A stretch of 64,000 nt of DNA from Rhododendron vialii (lineage: Eukaryota > Streptophyta > Magnoliopsida > Ericales > Ericaceae): positions 9,296,501-9,360,500 of the forward strand of contig NC_080560.1 in the NCBI RefSeq assembly GCF_030253575.1, written 5' to 3'. Below the pieces are notes generated by a model, which saw only the letters and a list, made by a program, of their open reading frames with translations, did no database searches and had not been told where the DNA came from. This document shows positions 46,901-57,318 of this stretch, piece after piece. Numbering within the stretch: position 1 is the stretch's first letter; each line of letters begins with the position of its first letter. Position numbers and translations under genes: made by a program.

Positions 46901-48720
46901 AATTTTGAGCTAGGGTTGTCTCTGTATGTGGTGTGGCCTTAACAGCTTGTGCAGTGAATAGTGTCTTCGACTTATTTTTTCAGGTAAACTAATCCTGGCA
47001 TAGAGTTTCAGACTCAAAACTCAACCAAAAGAAAACAGAAAAAAACCCACCAACAGTCCCAAAACAATCCCTGATAAAAAACCTTCCTATGAATCCTCTA
47101 TGAAGCAACAGTGGCTAAGTTTTGATGAGAAGCCTTAACCCTCCTCCAAGAGCTAAGGCTTACACGAATGTGCCCTATGATTAACTAAGTTTTGTAAAGA
47201 GGAGGAGCAATCCCTGCAGAGATTCTGAAACAGCCTACCATTCCTTTCCCTCCACAGCCAATACATAGTTGCAGCTAGGGATAACTTGAAAATAGTGTGA
47301 ACCATGGAACTGCCACCTCTGTGTTGCCTGGTCGAGCTCAACACTCCAGAAAACTCCATAGGACCACTACTCAGACCATTGCACAACAATATACAAGACC
47401 AGACTTGCTGAGGACAAGGACAAGAAAAAAAGAGATGAGAATGAGACTAATCATCCCTAAGGCACAGACTACACTGAAGGTCCACCTGAAGTGTCTTCTA
47501 CTTGCTATTACATAAACTGCGTTGTCTATGGAGAAGATTGAGTGAATTATCTCAGAAATATAATGGTGCTGCACCTACTGGAGCAATAACATCACGTTTC
47601 TAAATTAGTTCAGGATAGGAACTATACTTGACCTACTTAGTTTTTTTTCCTGTCTTCCGTTGCGGTGATTATGTAGGTTAGAAGAAATCCCTTAAACTGG
47701 GACATTTGCACACTTTTACTAAGCCAAGAATATTGTGAGTTTAGACCATAACTTTGTGATTCTTTTGAACATAAGTTTGGTGCTTCCTTCTTGTATTTTT
47801 GGATATGCTTGTGCTCTCTCCCTCCACCTTGCACTTGAGTGACACATCTAAGTGGAAATTAGTTAATATTCTTTTGTTTTTGGTTACAGATTTTCTTGAT
47901 ATCCAGAAGACCAAAAGAAAGACAATTGCATTATTAGCTGCTTATGTATAGTAATTTTGTTTGAATGAACAATGACCAATGGTTCCTTATATTTTCTTGC
48001 TTTGTTTCTTTGAAGATTTGGGTGTGGCCGGAGCGTCTGCAAATTATGCATCTTCTTGGGTTCCATGACGTCTTCACAACCAAAACTTCTCTAACTAGAG
48101 TGCGAGCTGTCCCTCGCTACAGTTTTAGCATTGAGACTTTGGAGGGACTAAATGAGATGCGCCCAACTATAGGGATTATGCCATCTGGTCTTCCATGGTT
48201 GGTGAAACCCCTTGAAGGGAACACTAATGCGCTTGGTTCATCTCCCTCAATTTTTCGCCATGGAAAAAAACTAAATGTAAAAGTTCGGAGCCCCATGTAC
48301 ATGAATAAGCCTAATGGAAATTGTAGAGCTGTGGAAAGGTATCATGAATACATGTATTCAGTTCCATACTCTGATCATTCATGCTTTGCTGAGATAAAGG
48401 AGTTTGTTAAGATAGTCCAGCCAACCAACTTGAAAGGGATTGTATCTTCATCATCTTCTTATGTCGATCCACTTTACTATTTTGGCCGCCTTTTGGGAGA
48501 AAAGTTACAATCGCAATGTTCATATCGCAACTTTGACAGGAAAGGTGAGAGAGTTGAAGCTGCCCATACCAAATCCGCTCTCAGAATTGATGATTCTTCT
48601 AAAGCAGGAAAGAAACGAAGTAGAACAAAAGGTGATGATGTTTTAGGTGTTCAGGCGAGTAGTAGAGTCAGGATATTGAGACGATTAAGGCGTGGTGCAA
48701 AAATATTGGAACTCGACTGA
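43910..48720 (+). CDS. SNM1B/Apollo-like beta-CASP nuclease (DNA cross-link repair family)
   Basis: Exons 43910-44201, 45597-45805, 46769-46876 and 48016-48720 join in frame to 437 residues. The metallo-beta-lactamase core is intact: HLHADH (22-27, HxHxDH motif), FDAHHCPG (91-98, third motif) at the first splice junction, and FTGDFRW (113-119, fourth motif). DILYLDNTYCNP follows. The beta-CASP part includes IIIGIDSLGKEDLL and VPYSDHSCFAEIKEFV with its motif-C histidine. The C-terminus is basic (KKRSRTK, RRLRRGAK), a possible nuclear signal. Family members are 5' exonucleases acting in interstrand cross-link repair or at telomeres; the nearest recalled relative is Arabidopsis At1g27410 (about 422 residues). 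Intron 1 (1.4 kb) holds a decayed hAT-like element and intron 3 (1.1 kb) an antisense LINE tail. CT tracts sit just before the ATG. Confidence 0.92.
44296..44780. mobile_element. Decayed hAT-like element in intron 1 of the SNM1-like gene
   Basis: The left end TAAGGCTGCAAACG and the right end CGTTTGCAGTGCTA are inverted. The right half has the 'GGCTCG...GAGCCGAGCTC' blocks of the 816-1416 family. No target duplication was recognised. Confidence 0.45.
46985..47580 (-). pseudogene. Truncated LINE 3' end in intron 3 of the SNM1-like gene
   Basis: The minus frame 47389-47153 includes IFKLSLAATMYWLWRERNGR, the signature of the zinc-binding region after reverse transcriptase in plant LINEs. In another frame it continues to SSWRRVKASHQNLATVAS and a stop. 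It is antisense to the host gene, wholly inside the intron, and truncated at its 5' side. Confidence 0.65.
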
Positions 48721-49066
48721 CTTGAATAATTATGTGTTAAATGTTGCCATTACTTTACAGTGAGGCTGTATGCTAATGTTACACATGCCTCTTATTCTGA
48801 GAACACATGTATAAATTCCGGGATTCAGCTAAAATTACAGGTACAAGGCATTAATTTTTGTCTTCATTGATATACTGAAGTTGTAGTCTAAAATTGCTTC
48901 ATAGGTACTCTAATTTAAGAAGATTTACAATATGTTAGCGCATTGACACTGTAGACTATGAGAAACAGTTACGGGATTTTAGGTTTGTTTTTCTCCTCTT
49001 TTTTTTCCTCGTTTTAAAAAAAGTAACCATCTGAAGTTAGTACAAGGGAGAGAACTTTATTAGTTA
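48721..49066. other. SNM1-like gene 3' flank
   Basis: Probably 3' UTR and flank. No canonical AATAAA was located with confidence. Confidence 0.35.
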
Positions 49067-49268
49067 CTCCCTCCATTTCTAAATGATAGTGATTTACGAA
49101 AAGACGTGTAATTTTCGGATCAAAAAATAAAATACTTCCATGAATAGTTTTAAAATTTATTGACATCAAATTAAAGATCTCAATTAGTTCTTTAATTTGG
49201 TTTAAATTAAGTTTAAAAATCAAGCACAGAAGTATGCTATTTTTGGGCCTAAAATTAAACAGAGGGAG
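49067..49268. mobile_element. Stowaway-like MITE
   Basis: Left end CTCCCTCCATTTCTAAATGA, right end ending CAGAGGGAG, flanked by TA (49065-49066 and 49269-49270). The core has the usual AT-rich pairing ('aaattaaagatctcaattag'). Confidence 0.75.
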
Positions 49269-49999
49269 TATTGAATAGAAATACATTGGGTGTCAGGGAC
49301 ACTACCGACTATGGGAATGGATCTTGAGGTTTGAGGTCTGGTTTAATTAAACGTTGAGCACAAAGGGTGTGGATTAACCACCTCACTGTTTATGCGCTTC
49401 CTTGTTGTGTAATGAGTATAATTTTATTTCATCTGAGAAGTTTTATTGACCCTCCACTTTTTGTGAAGATAGCCTGACTCACAGAAACTGCTTATTCATA
49501 TAATGTGCATGTAGTACACATTTTCACTTCAAAGTACGAATAGATATAAGGTCTTGATAGATTATGTTTGTGTTATGGTCGTGTTGATCTCTTGGATTTT
49601 TGGGCGCCGAAGCACAGATTTTTCCAATTGTTTGGTTTGCACATGATGTTTTACATCATCCGATGGATATTTTCTTATGCGGTTATTTATGAAACACTAT
49701 GTTTGGAACTTTGTAAGGGATTAAGAAAACGAAAGGAATGGGAGAAGAAATACCATTTTCCTTTGTGTTTTCTCTCCTACTTATCAAAACCTCGGGTGTA
49801 ACTAAAAAAGTCTGTTTAATTGATTTCTGAAACTAAGTTTCTCAAGAATTCTTTGTATGTCGTCTTTTACTCATTATTGTCCATGGCATTTCCTTTTGTT
49901 TTTTTGTTCTTTCCGCTTAATGATCTTGGATTCGGTCATTGCTGCTCATCACCATGGCTGTGACTCTTAGCAAAGCATAGGCTTCTGCACTCAAGAATT
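49269..49999. other. Unassigned intergenic DNA
   Basis: AT-rich with no gene supported. The minus frame 50105-49917 at its right edge (SFLDVCSRTISALKSE...) recurs in damaged form at about 61930-61870. It may be a retroelement scrap, and I could not identify it. Confidence 0.3.
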
Positions 50000-50830
50000 G
50001 AGGCATTCTATGAAGTTCTGACTTTAGGGCTGATATGGTTCTGCTGCAAACGTCTAAAAAACTGGCAGTCTCCCCCATGTTCGATTGCCTTCTCCTCTGG
50101 GTCATGAAAAAGAGAATGCCATCTTAACTGGTCAAAGAGATGAAAACTAAGTCTAAAGTCCACTAACAAAACCGTAAGACCCATTATCCCCCGGTCTGAA
50201 GTCCACTAACAAAACCTCAAACCTAATAAAGGAGGCTTTATTTTAATAGTAGTTTGTTGAGGCCTCAAAAAATCTGAAAAGCAAAGGGCCTCTAGCTTCT
50301 AACCATTTTCTTCGTATTGAGGTGAAGAATTTTCGGTCAATAAGACTTGGTCCCTGGTTGTAGGATATCCTAGGATCCAGTCTTAGAATGGAATTTTCTT
50401 GGTAGGGACTGGAAGTTTGGTAAGTCTTTATAATGGAAAAATGTGACTTATGCGGTGTGCCTCAGCCCGTAGGTAGTGTGACATGCTAAATTATAGTATC
50501 AAGTTTTTTTCCTCCACACATCAAATCTTCAACCAAGATTAAAGCAATAGTATAGTGGACACATCGTACCTCATCCGTTTTCTTATAGCTTATACCTCAA
50601 TTAATTCTGGAAAACTAACTTCACCGCCTACTTACGGGGTTCCCAATCAAAGTCAGAGCAAGCTTTATATGGATTCGTCCCGTAGGAGTTGATAGAGCCT
50701 GAGAAAAAGGTTTCGAACTTGAGATTTTGAGAGGAGCAAACTCCTAAGTCTCAAGACTTGACTACTAGTCTCCTACATTCGGAGGTGGTTTAACCATAAG
50801 ATCAATTATGCCCTAACAAAACCTCAAACC
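50000..50830. repeat. Dispersed repeat unit, copy 1 (with a SINE-like part)
   Basis: Matches 61870-63300 in pieces: 'gttctgactttagggctgat', 'gacccattatcccc.ggtct', 'ggatccagtcttagaatgga', 'atcttcaaccaagattaaag' and 'cctaataaaggagg' occur in both, in similar order. The part 50590-50815 read on the minus strand has a box-B-like AAGTTCGAAACC after a tRNA-like stretch, suggesting an old tRNA-derived SINE. Confidence 0.6.
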
Positions 50831-52370
50831 TAATAAAGGAGTCCTTATTTTAGTTGGTTGAAGCCTAAAAAATCTCGAGTTGTTAGTGCTTTTACATCTA
50901 TTCATACATACTTTTTTTTTTTATAATCTTGGTAGTTTAATACTATGAATTTTCATGAAAATATAAAGAAAAAGAGAAAATAGGAAATTGTACGAAAACG
51001 AAAGCTGAAACCATCACAAATAAGGAGGAAAAAGAACAAACAACGATAGGAAACTGAATTGGGAAACCTTGGGAAGGAACTTCTGCAGAAGGATGATAAT
51101 CATGCTTTGTCACTTTTTTCTTTTTCCTAGCATTCTATTGTAGAAGTCTTGAAGATATTGGAGACGGTGGTTAGATGCACGTGGTTCCACATAACGGCTC
51201 CGAACACAGTTGTGTCTGAAAGTTTTGCCCCTAGATTTTCTCTTAGCTTTATTTTTCCATCCCTCCATGAATCTCTACCCTAATTGAATATATCCAGACA
51301 CGTTCTTTTTAAGGATTTCATCCTGAATGAAAAATACCCAAATAGGCCTGTCATGGCTGCTCATTAAAATGAGGTCTTTGATTCGTCATAGACTTGATGT
51401 GAAACGTAGATTCTGGGTTGTTTTGTGGCAGTTTGTGGTTATTAGGGGTAATATATATGAAAAAATTATTACTTATTCTTGGACCACCGATACCGTCACA
51501 TGGTGCTTTAAGAACACAGAGCCGGCTTATAGCCAAGGCCGGGGAAGCCGGCGCTTCCGGCCCCTAAAAAAATTTAAAAACAAAGGGCCCCAAATTTTTA
51601 GGATCCCTATAGATATATATGGTCCAAAAAAAATTGTACTAGTCTCATTTACACAAAATAGGCCCAATTGAAATTTAGAAGCCACAATTAAAATAGGCCT
51701 AAATTGTGAAATTACTACTTAGAAACCCTAAAGCATTAAAAAAAAGAAAGAAAATAAGGCATATTCCATAACAAATACATATACTTTATTTGTTTCGAAT
51801 TTGATATTTTGATTTCTTTTAATACACGTTATCGCATATATGAATTCACCGCTCTTTTTACAGGTATCGGGAGCTTTTTTACACATTAACTAGTTTCAGA
51901 AAAGCAATCTTTAACATGTTTTTATTATTAAAAAAATACAGATATATTAGGAGTTTAGAAGTATTTAACTAAACGCCAAAAAAAAAAGAAAAAAGAAAGA
52001 TCAGATATTTCCTAGGTATGACCGTATCCTGGAAATTCCGACTCTGTTGTCCTGACTGCTGGAAGGTTCCAGCGAACCTCGTATTTCTCAGTCAAAAAAG
52101 GCGGATAGCCATAATTAAGTTTGAGGAATTTGGACAAGGTTTGAATAGAGGGTTGCGTAGTTCTAGGATCACGTCTAAATAAACACCAACACATTTATGT
52201 TTGTGCAATGTGTGTAGAGTCCATATACTTATATGTGTGAATATATATTTAAATATTTAAAATAAGTGTGGTTATAGTATTAATGATTGAGGGTAAGACA
52301 ATACATTTACTACAAAAAATGGAGATGGAATTGTATATTAACGGGTAAAGCGACTTCTCAGTTATAATGT
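50831..52370. other. Intergenic DNA with repeat scraps
   Basis: No gene supported. A GC-rich phrase at 51520-51600 ('ggccggggaagccggcgctt ... aaagggccccaaat') looks like the edge of a degraded transposon. The 114-codon frame at 51327-51671 runs through it and has no recognisable domain. Confidence 0.35.
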
Positions 52371-52758
52371 GGACTTTACTACTGGTACAGCAGATTTTAC
52401 ACAGACAGCGTGTACAGCGCGCGTTTAGGCCCATCTCGGGTCCAACAAAGATAATCGGAGCCGCTCATTTTGTTCAATATATTTTGCTTAAGGTCCTTGT
52501 AAAAAATTAGCTTCATCCGAAAATGATAAGAGCATTTGCGAAGCGTCCAAAATCCCTGTAAAAGAATTCTAAAGCGATTTTGGACCCTTCGCAAATGCCC
52601 TTATCGTTTTTGGATGAAGCTGATTTTTTACAGGGACCTTAAGAAAAATATATTGAACAAAATGAGCGGCTCCAATTATCTTTTTTGGACCCAAGACGGG
52701 CCCAAACGCGCGCTGTATGCGCTGTCTGTGTAAAACCTGCTGTACAAGCAGCATTTCT
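52371..52758. mobile_element. Foldback MITE just upstream of the receptor kinase
   Basis: Arms of about 180 bp pair almost throughout (for example 'acacagacagcg' with 'cgctgtctgtgt', and 'gcggctccaattatc' with 'gataatcggagccgc'). An exact 10-bp repeat GTTATAATGT flanks it (52361-52370 and 52759-52768), consistent with a Mutator-type 9-10 bp duplication. The terminal TACTGGTACAGCA motif is shared with 21419-21792. The right end lies 166 bp from the kinase ATG. Confidence 0.8.
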
Positions 52759-52924
52759 GTTATAATGTCCTGATGGGGATGGGAGATGTTGCCAACCGAG
52801 ATAAATGGTCGGATGGACCGGATTCTTAGATAAAGTCTTTACTTCAGTAAAGACTTTCTTCTTCCTAGTGATCTGAACAGAATCAAATCTCTCTCTCTCT
52901 CTGCACAAAATTCAGGGCAGAGAT

Positions 52925-55390
52925 ATGGGTGTCAGGACCAACTCATATTCCAGCTTTTCACTTCTCTTCCTGTTCTTCACTTTCAACCTCCCCATCTCCC
53001 ATGGATCCGACACCATTTCTGCAAACCAGTCTCTCTCCGGGGACCAAACCCTTGTCTCAGCAAATGGAACCTTCAAATTGGGTTTCTACAACCAACCAGG
53101 TAACTCCTCCAACTACTACATCTGTATTGTGTACAATAAAGTTTCTCTTCGTACAATAGCTTGGATAGCAAATAGGGATAAACCCATCTCAGATAAGAAC
53201 TCAGCAGTGTTAAAAATCATGGATGGCAATCTAGTTCTTCTCAATGAGTCACAGATACCCATTTGGTCCACAAATCAGAACTCCGCCGCTTCAAGTTCTG
53301 TGGTGGCTGTTCTTGGGGATGATGGTAATTTGGTTGTCAAAGATGGGTTTAATTCAACCCAACCCATTTGGCAAAGTTTTGATTTTCCTACTAATACTTG
53401 GTTGCCTGGGGGTAAAATTGCATATAATAAGAGAACTAGGACTCATCAGTATCTAACTTCTTGGAAAAATTCGGAAGACCCATCTCAAGGTCTGTTTTCT
53501 TTGAGTTTAAAAGCAGATACCAAGGAGTATGTGATATCGTGGAACGGGTCTGAACAGTATTGGAGCAGTGGCTCTTGGAATGGGCAGATTTTCAGTTGGG
53601 TCCCAGAGATGAGGCTCAATTATAATTACAATTTCAGCTACGTTGATAATGAGAATGAGAGTTATTTTACGTATTCGATGTACGATCCTAAGATTATATC
53701 ACGATTTGTTATGGAAGTTTCGGGGCAAATCACGCAACAGACTTGGTTGGAAACCACCGGGCTATGGAACTTGTTTTGGTCTCAGCCGAGGGAGCAGTGC
53801 GAGGTTTACGCGTTTTGTGGGGCATTTGGGGCTTGCAATCAGATTACACAGCCCTTCTGTAGATGTTTGAAAGGGTTTAGTCCGGTTGGTGATTGGAATT
53901 TGAGAGATTATTCTGGTGGGTGTGCGAGGACAAATAAGTTGCAGTGTGGGAATACAAGTGTTGCTAATCAGGAGTCGACAGATAAGTTTCATGAGTATCC
54001 CAACGTGAGATTGCCTGATAATTCACTGTCTGTTGCTTCTAGTAGCGCTGCCGAATGTGCATCTTCCTGCTTGAATAACTGCTCTTGCACTGCTTATTCC
54101 TATTATAGTAACGGGTGTTCGATTTGGATTGGGGAACTTGTGAATCTGCAACTCTCACCAAATGATGGTACTGGAAGAACTCTTTATCTCAGACTTGCTG
54201 CTTCTGAGTTTTCGAAGGGTAAAGAAAACAAGGGGATAATTATTGGTGCTGTTGCGGGTTCAGTTGCAGTAGTACTACTTTTAGGCCTAGTGTTTATTCT
54301 AATCTGGAAGCGGCAGAGGAGGTTTGTTGGAAAAACAAAAATGGAGGGCTCATTGGTTGCGTTTGGATACAGAGATTTGCAAATTGCTACGAAAAATTTC
54401 TCAGAGAAACTGGGGGGAGGAGGTTTCGGTTCTGTGTTCAAAGGTACATTGCCCGATTCAACTACTATCGGGGTGAAGAAGCTGGAAAGCATAAGCCAGG
54501 GAGAGAAGCAGTTCCGAATGGAGGTTAGCACGATCGGAACCATTCAACACGTCAACCTTGTTCGGCTTCGGGGGTTCTGCTCCGATGGTAACCAGAAGTT
54601 GTTGGTGTATGATTACATGCCGAACAGGTCCTTGGATTCCCATCTTTTCCACGAAAGGGAGGGGCAAGTCTTGGACTGGAAAACGAGGTACGAGATCGCT
54701 CTTGGAACGGCCAGAGGATTGACTTATCTCCACGAGAAGTGCAGGGACTGTATTATTCACTGTGATATAAAGCCAGAGAACATTCTACTAGACGGCGAGT
54801 TCTGCCCAAAAGTCGCGGATTTTGGCCTAGCAAAGCTCATTGGCCGAGAATTCAGCAGGGTTCTGACGACCATGAGAGGGACAAGAGGTTATCTTGCACC
54901 AGAATGGATATCAGGAGTTGCCATAACAGCCAAAGCTGACGTTTACAGTTATGGAATGATGCTTTTTGAATTCGTATCCGGAAGGAGGAATTCGGAGCAA
55001 TCTGATCAAGATGGGAAGTTTAAGTTTTTCCCGACTTGGGCTGCAAGGGTCGTAGTAGAAGGGGGCGACCTGTTTAGCCTATTAGACCATAGATTGGAAA
55101 AGAATGCCGACGAGGAGGAGCTAAGGCGAATAGCTAGAGTGGCTTGTTGGTGCATCCAAGATGATGAGAACCACAGGCCAACAATGGGTCAAGTGGTACA
55201 GACACTTGAAGGGGTTGTAGAAGTGAACCCGCCTCGGGTTCCTCGGTCACTTCAAGCGTTTGTCGAGAACCACGAGCATATAGTTTTCTTCACCGATTCG
55301 TCTTCTGGACAGAGTTCACAGCCAAAGAGCGCTCATTCAACTGCTTTCACTCGGGCCAATAGCTCTTCTTCCACAATGATTTCCAATTAA
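52925..55390 (+). CDS. G-type lectin S-receptor-like serine/threonine kinase (At2g19130-like)
   Basis: An intronless frame of 821 residues. In order: a signal peptide (1-27, SLLFLFFTFNLPISHG); a bulb-type lectin domain (about 30-155, DGNLVLLNES, GNLVVKDG); an S-locus glycoprotein region (about 200-310) with an EGF-like Cys cluster (CEVYAFCGAFGACNQ, FCRCLKGF); a PAN-like domain (about 340-420, AAECASSCLNNCSCTAYSY); a membrane helix (about 438-461); and a kinase domain (about 495-765). The kinase has LGGGGFGSVFKG, ATP-anchoring K518, catalytic IIHCDIKPENILLD (D614), DFG (632-634) and APEW. It is a non-RD kinase (Cys before the catalytic Asp), usual for this class. Such receptors sit in the plasma membrane and act in stress or defence perception; the ligand is unknown. 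Nothing appears broken. The ATG is preceded by a CT tract in a short leader. Confidence 0.95.
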   Translation: MGVRTNSYSSFSLLFLFFTFNLPISHGSDTISANQSLSGDQTLVSANGTFKLGFYNQPGNSSNYYICIVYNKVSLRTIAWIANRDKPISDKNSAVLKIMDGNLVLLNESQIPIWSTNQNSAASSSVVAVLGDDGNLVVKDGFNSTQPIWQSFDFPTNTWLPGGKIAYNKRTRTHQYLTSWKNSEDPSQGLFSLSLKADTKEYVISWNGSEQYWSSGSWNGQIFSWVPEMRLNYNYNFSYVDNENESYFTYSMYDPKIISRFVMEVSGQITQQTWLETTGLWNLFWSQPREQCEVYAFCGAFGACNQITQPFCRCLKGFSPVGDWNLRDYSGGCARTNKLQCGNTSVANQESTDKFHEYPNVRLPDNSLSVASSSAAECASSCLNNCSCTAYSYYSNGCSIWIGELVNLQLSPNDGTGRTLYLRLAASEFSKGKENKGIIIGAVAGSVAVVLLLGLVFILIWKRQRRFVGKTKMEGSLVAFGYRDLQIATKNFSEKLGGGGFGSVFKGTLPDSTTIGVKKLESISQGEKQFRMEVSTIGTIQHVNLVRLRGFCSDGNQKLLVYDYMPNRSLDSHLFHEREGQVLDWKTRYEIALGTARGLTYLHEKCRDCIIHCDIKPENILLDGEFCPKVADFGLAKLIGREFSRVLTTMRGTRGYLAPEWISGVAITAKADVYSYGMMLFEFVSGRRNSEQSDQDGKFKFFPTWAARVVVEGGDLFSLLDHRLEKNADEEELRRIARVACWCIQDDENHRPTMGQVVQTLEGVVEVNPPRVPRSLQAFVENHEHIVFFTDSSSGQSSQPKSAHSTAFTRANSSSSTMISN

Positions 55391-55464
55391 GTCCGGTTTG
55401 AAGATCATGAAGAAATTAGTGATTTGCTGAGTACTTCTCTATGCAGTTAACTAAATATACATAT

Positions 55465-55470
55465 AATAAA
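55465..55470 (+). terminator. Candidate polyadenylation signal AATAAA
   Basis: An AATAAA hexamer 75 nt after the receptor-kinase stop codon, followed by T-rich and TTGT-rich sequence. The position fits a plant near-upstream element. Confidence 0.5.
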
Positions 55471-55550
55471 GTAGTTCCTGCCTTTTTTTGTTGTCTTGTT
55501 TTTGTATGTAATGCAAAGCCTTAATCCGCATGGTGAGGCCTCTTTTGTTA

Positions 55551-55768
55551 CTTCCTCCCTCTCAAAATATTTGTCTAGTTCGCAAACGAGGACTCAAAAA
55601 TAATACATTTCTTTCAATAAAAAGTTCAATTTTTTTCCTTTCATAAATTACAATGAACTCAACGATATCTAATGAATTGTTGAAAAAAATTTGATTTTTT
55701 CTTGCAAAAATTGTGTTATTTTTATATCTTCGTTTTGTGAACCAGACAAATATAATGGGATGGATAGA
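55551..55768. mobile_element. Decayed Stowaway-like MITE
   Basis: The left part 'cttcctccctctcaaaatatttgtct' pairs with the right 'agacaaatataatgggatggatag'; TA dinucleotides are nearby. Several mismatches to the canonical ends indicate age. Confidence 0.55.
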
Positions 55769-55936
55769 ATACTATTTAGACTCCGCTGCATGTATTTCTA
55801 GTGGTTAGACACCTGTGTTGCATGTGGTTTTTGTTTCTGCCTGTGATTCATTTTTACTCATATAGGAGTTCAATAATTCTTTCTATTATATCTTGTTGAA
55901 AAGTGCAATTTTTGTTATACCCAATTGTTTTTTACT

Positions 55937-57280
55937 GGCTGAGGATCCCCTGTTCTACTTCTTCTGTCCCACTCTTCCCCATGCGCCACGTATCCACTCC
56001 TTGCTTCCCCTCTAACAGCGATGCTTACTCAATTAAATCATTACTTCTTTCCTATTCCCTTTTACAGTTTTATGTTCCCCACTTCTATATAATATGCACT
56101 TTTGTACTCTAACTTCATTTTATTCTTAAACTTTGAAAAACTTAGCAATATGAGTCTTGCACCTCCTCAACTAGCATGGCTGCATGGGTGTTCCAGCTAT
56201 TCGTCGGATGTTTAACCAACCTTTCCAGTTTACCCAATCATCTCATGCCGTGCCTATCAGCATGACTGAATTAGGGTGGTTTTGGATTAAAAAGTTAAGT
56301 AACTTATTTTTTTTGTCTTTATTCAATTTTTTTGTTTTGCGTTAAATTTTTATTACTTATTGATTCATTTCGACGAGAGGAATCGGAAAAGTAAAAATTT
56401 TTGATCGAAATTCATAATTTTTTGAATAAAGACAAAAAAAGTCAACTTATTTGACTTATTTTGTATTTTTAAAAAAAATTATGAGTTTCGATCAAAATTT
56501 TTTATTTTTTCGATTTCTCTCGCTGAGACGAATTTAACAAATGCAATTTTTTTTTAAATAAAGACAAAAAACAAGTTACTATTTGTCTTTTAAATTCAAA
56601 TCCACCCTTACTGCAGGTATTTGGGTAGCACTAACATGCCTCAAGTTTATATAATTCTAAATCTCGATCAGTTTTAATTGTATTTCCACCCCCATTTTGT
56701 TGGCTCCATTATTACAATCACTGGATGAGGACTTTTGGTTCAATAAATTTCAGTGTGAAGGGCAACCAAAAAAGTAACCAAGTTAAAGTTCAAGATGATG
56801 ATTTTACTTCAAGTGAGGGTTGTCAATTTTTTTTTTTGTGATTGGCAGGGTTGTGAAGATTACAAGTGAATGCAGTGGTTATGATCTTTATTATTATGCT
56901 AATTGTCAAAAGTGAGCAAACTTCATGTGTCCTTTTGTGATGTATCAATCTAACTTATCACTTTGAATTTTCAAATTCTATGTTTTTTGGTCTTAATGTT
57001 TGTTTTTTTTTTTGTTGGTAATTCGGAATATTCTTAATGTTTGTTTATACTATGTTTATAGTATGGTTAGTGCATACCAGAGGGAAAAATCGTGCAAAAC
57101 ATAGCAGTGGGACAGGGGAATAGTTTCTCTGACAGGGGAATTGGGGAACGTAAAAGGGAATAGGAAAGGAGTTTTAGGATTTAACCGGGTAAATAACGCT
57201 GTTAGAGGGGAAGCAAGGAGTGGATACGTGGTGCATAGAGAGGAATGGGACAGAAGAAGTAGGACTGGGGATGCGGAGCC
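55937..57280. mobile_element. Mutator-like inverted-repeat element, 1.34 kb
   Basis: The left end GGCTGAGGATCCCCTGTTCT and the inverted right end (GGCTCCGCATCCCCAGTCCT) start arms of about 170 bp sharing 'cacgtatccactccttgctt'. The exact 9-bp repeat TTTTTTACT flanks it (55928-55936 and 57281-57289). The T run lowers its information, but the position is exact. The interior has no transposase frame and carries a family-D foldback (about 56275-56600). Confidence 0.8.
56275..56600. mobile_element. Foldback family D, copy 3, nested
   Basis: 'ttttgttttgcgttaaattt ... tcgacgagaggaatcggaaaag' pairs with 'tcgatttctctcgctgagacgaattta'. It lies inside the 55937-57280 element, so it is the younger insertion. 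Confidence 0.6.
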
Positions 57281-57318
57281 TTTTTTACTCTCCCATTCTA
57301 ACAATCCTCTCTGTTAAT

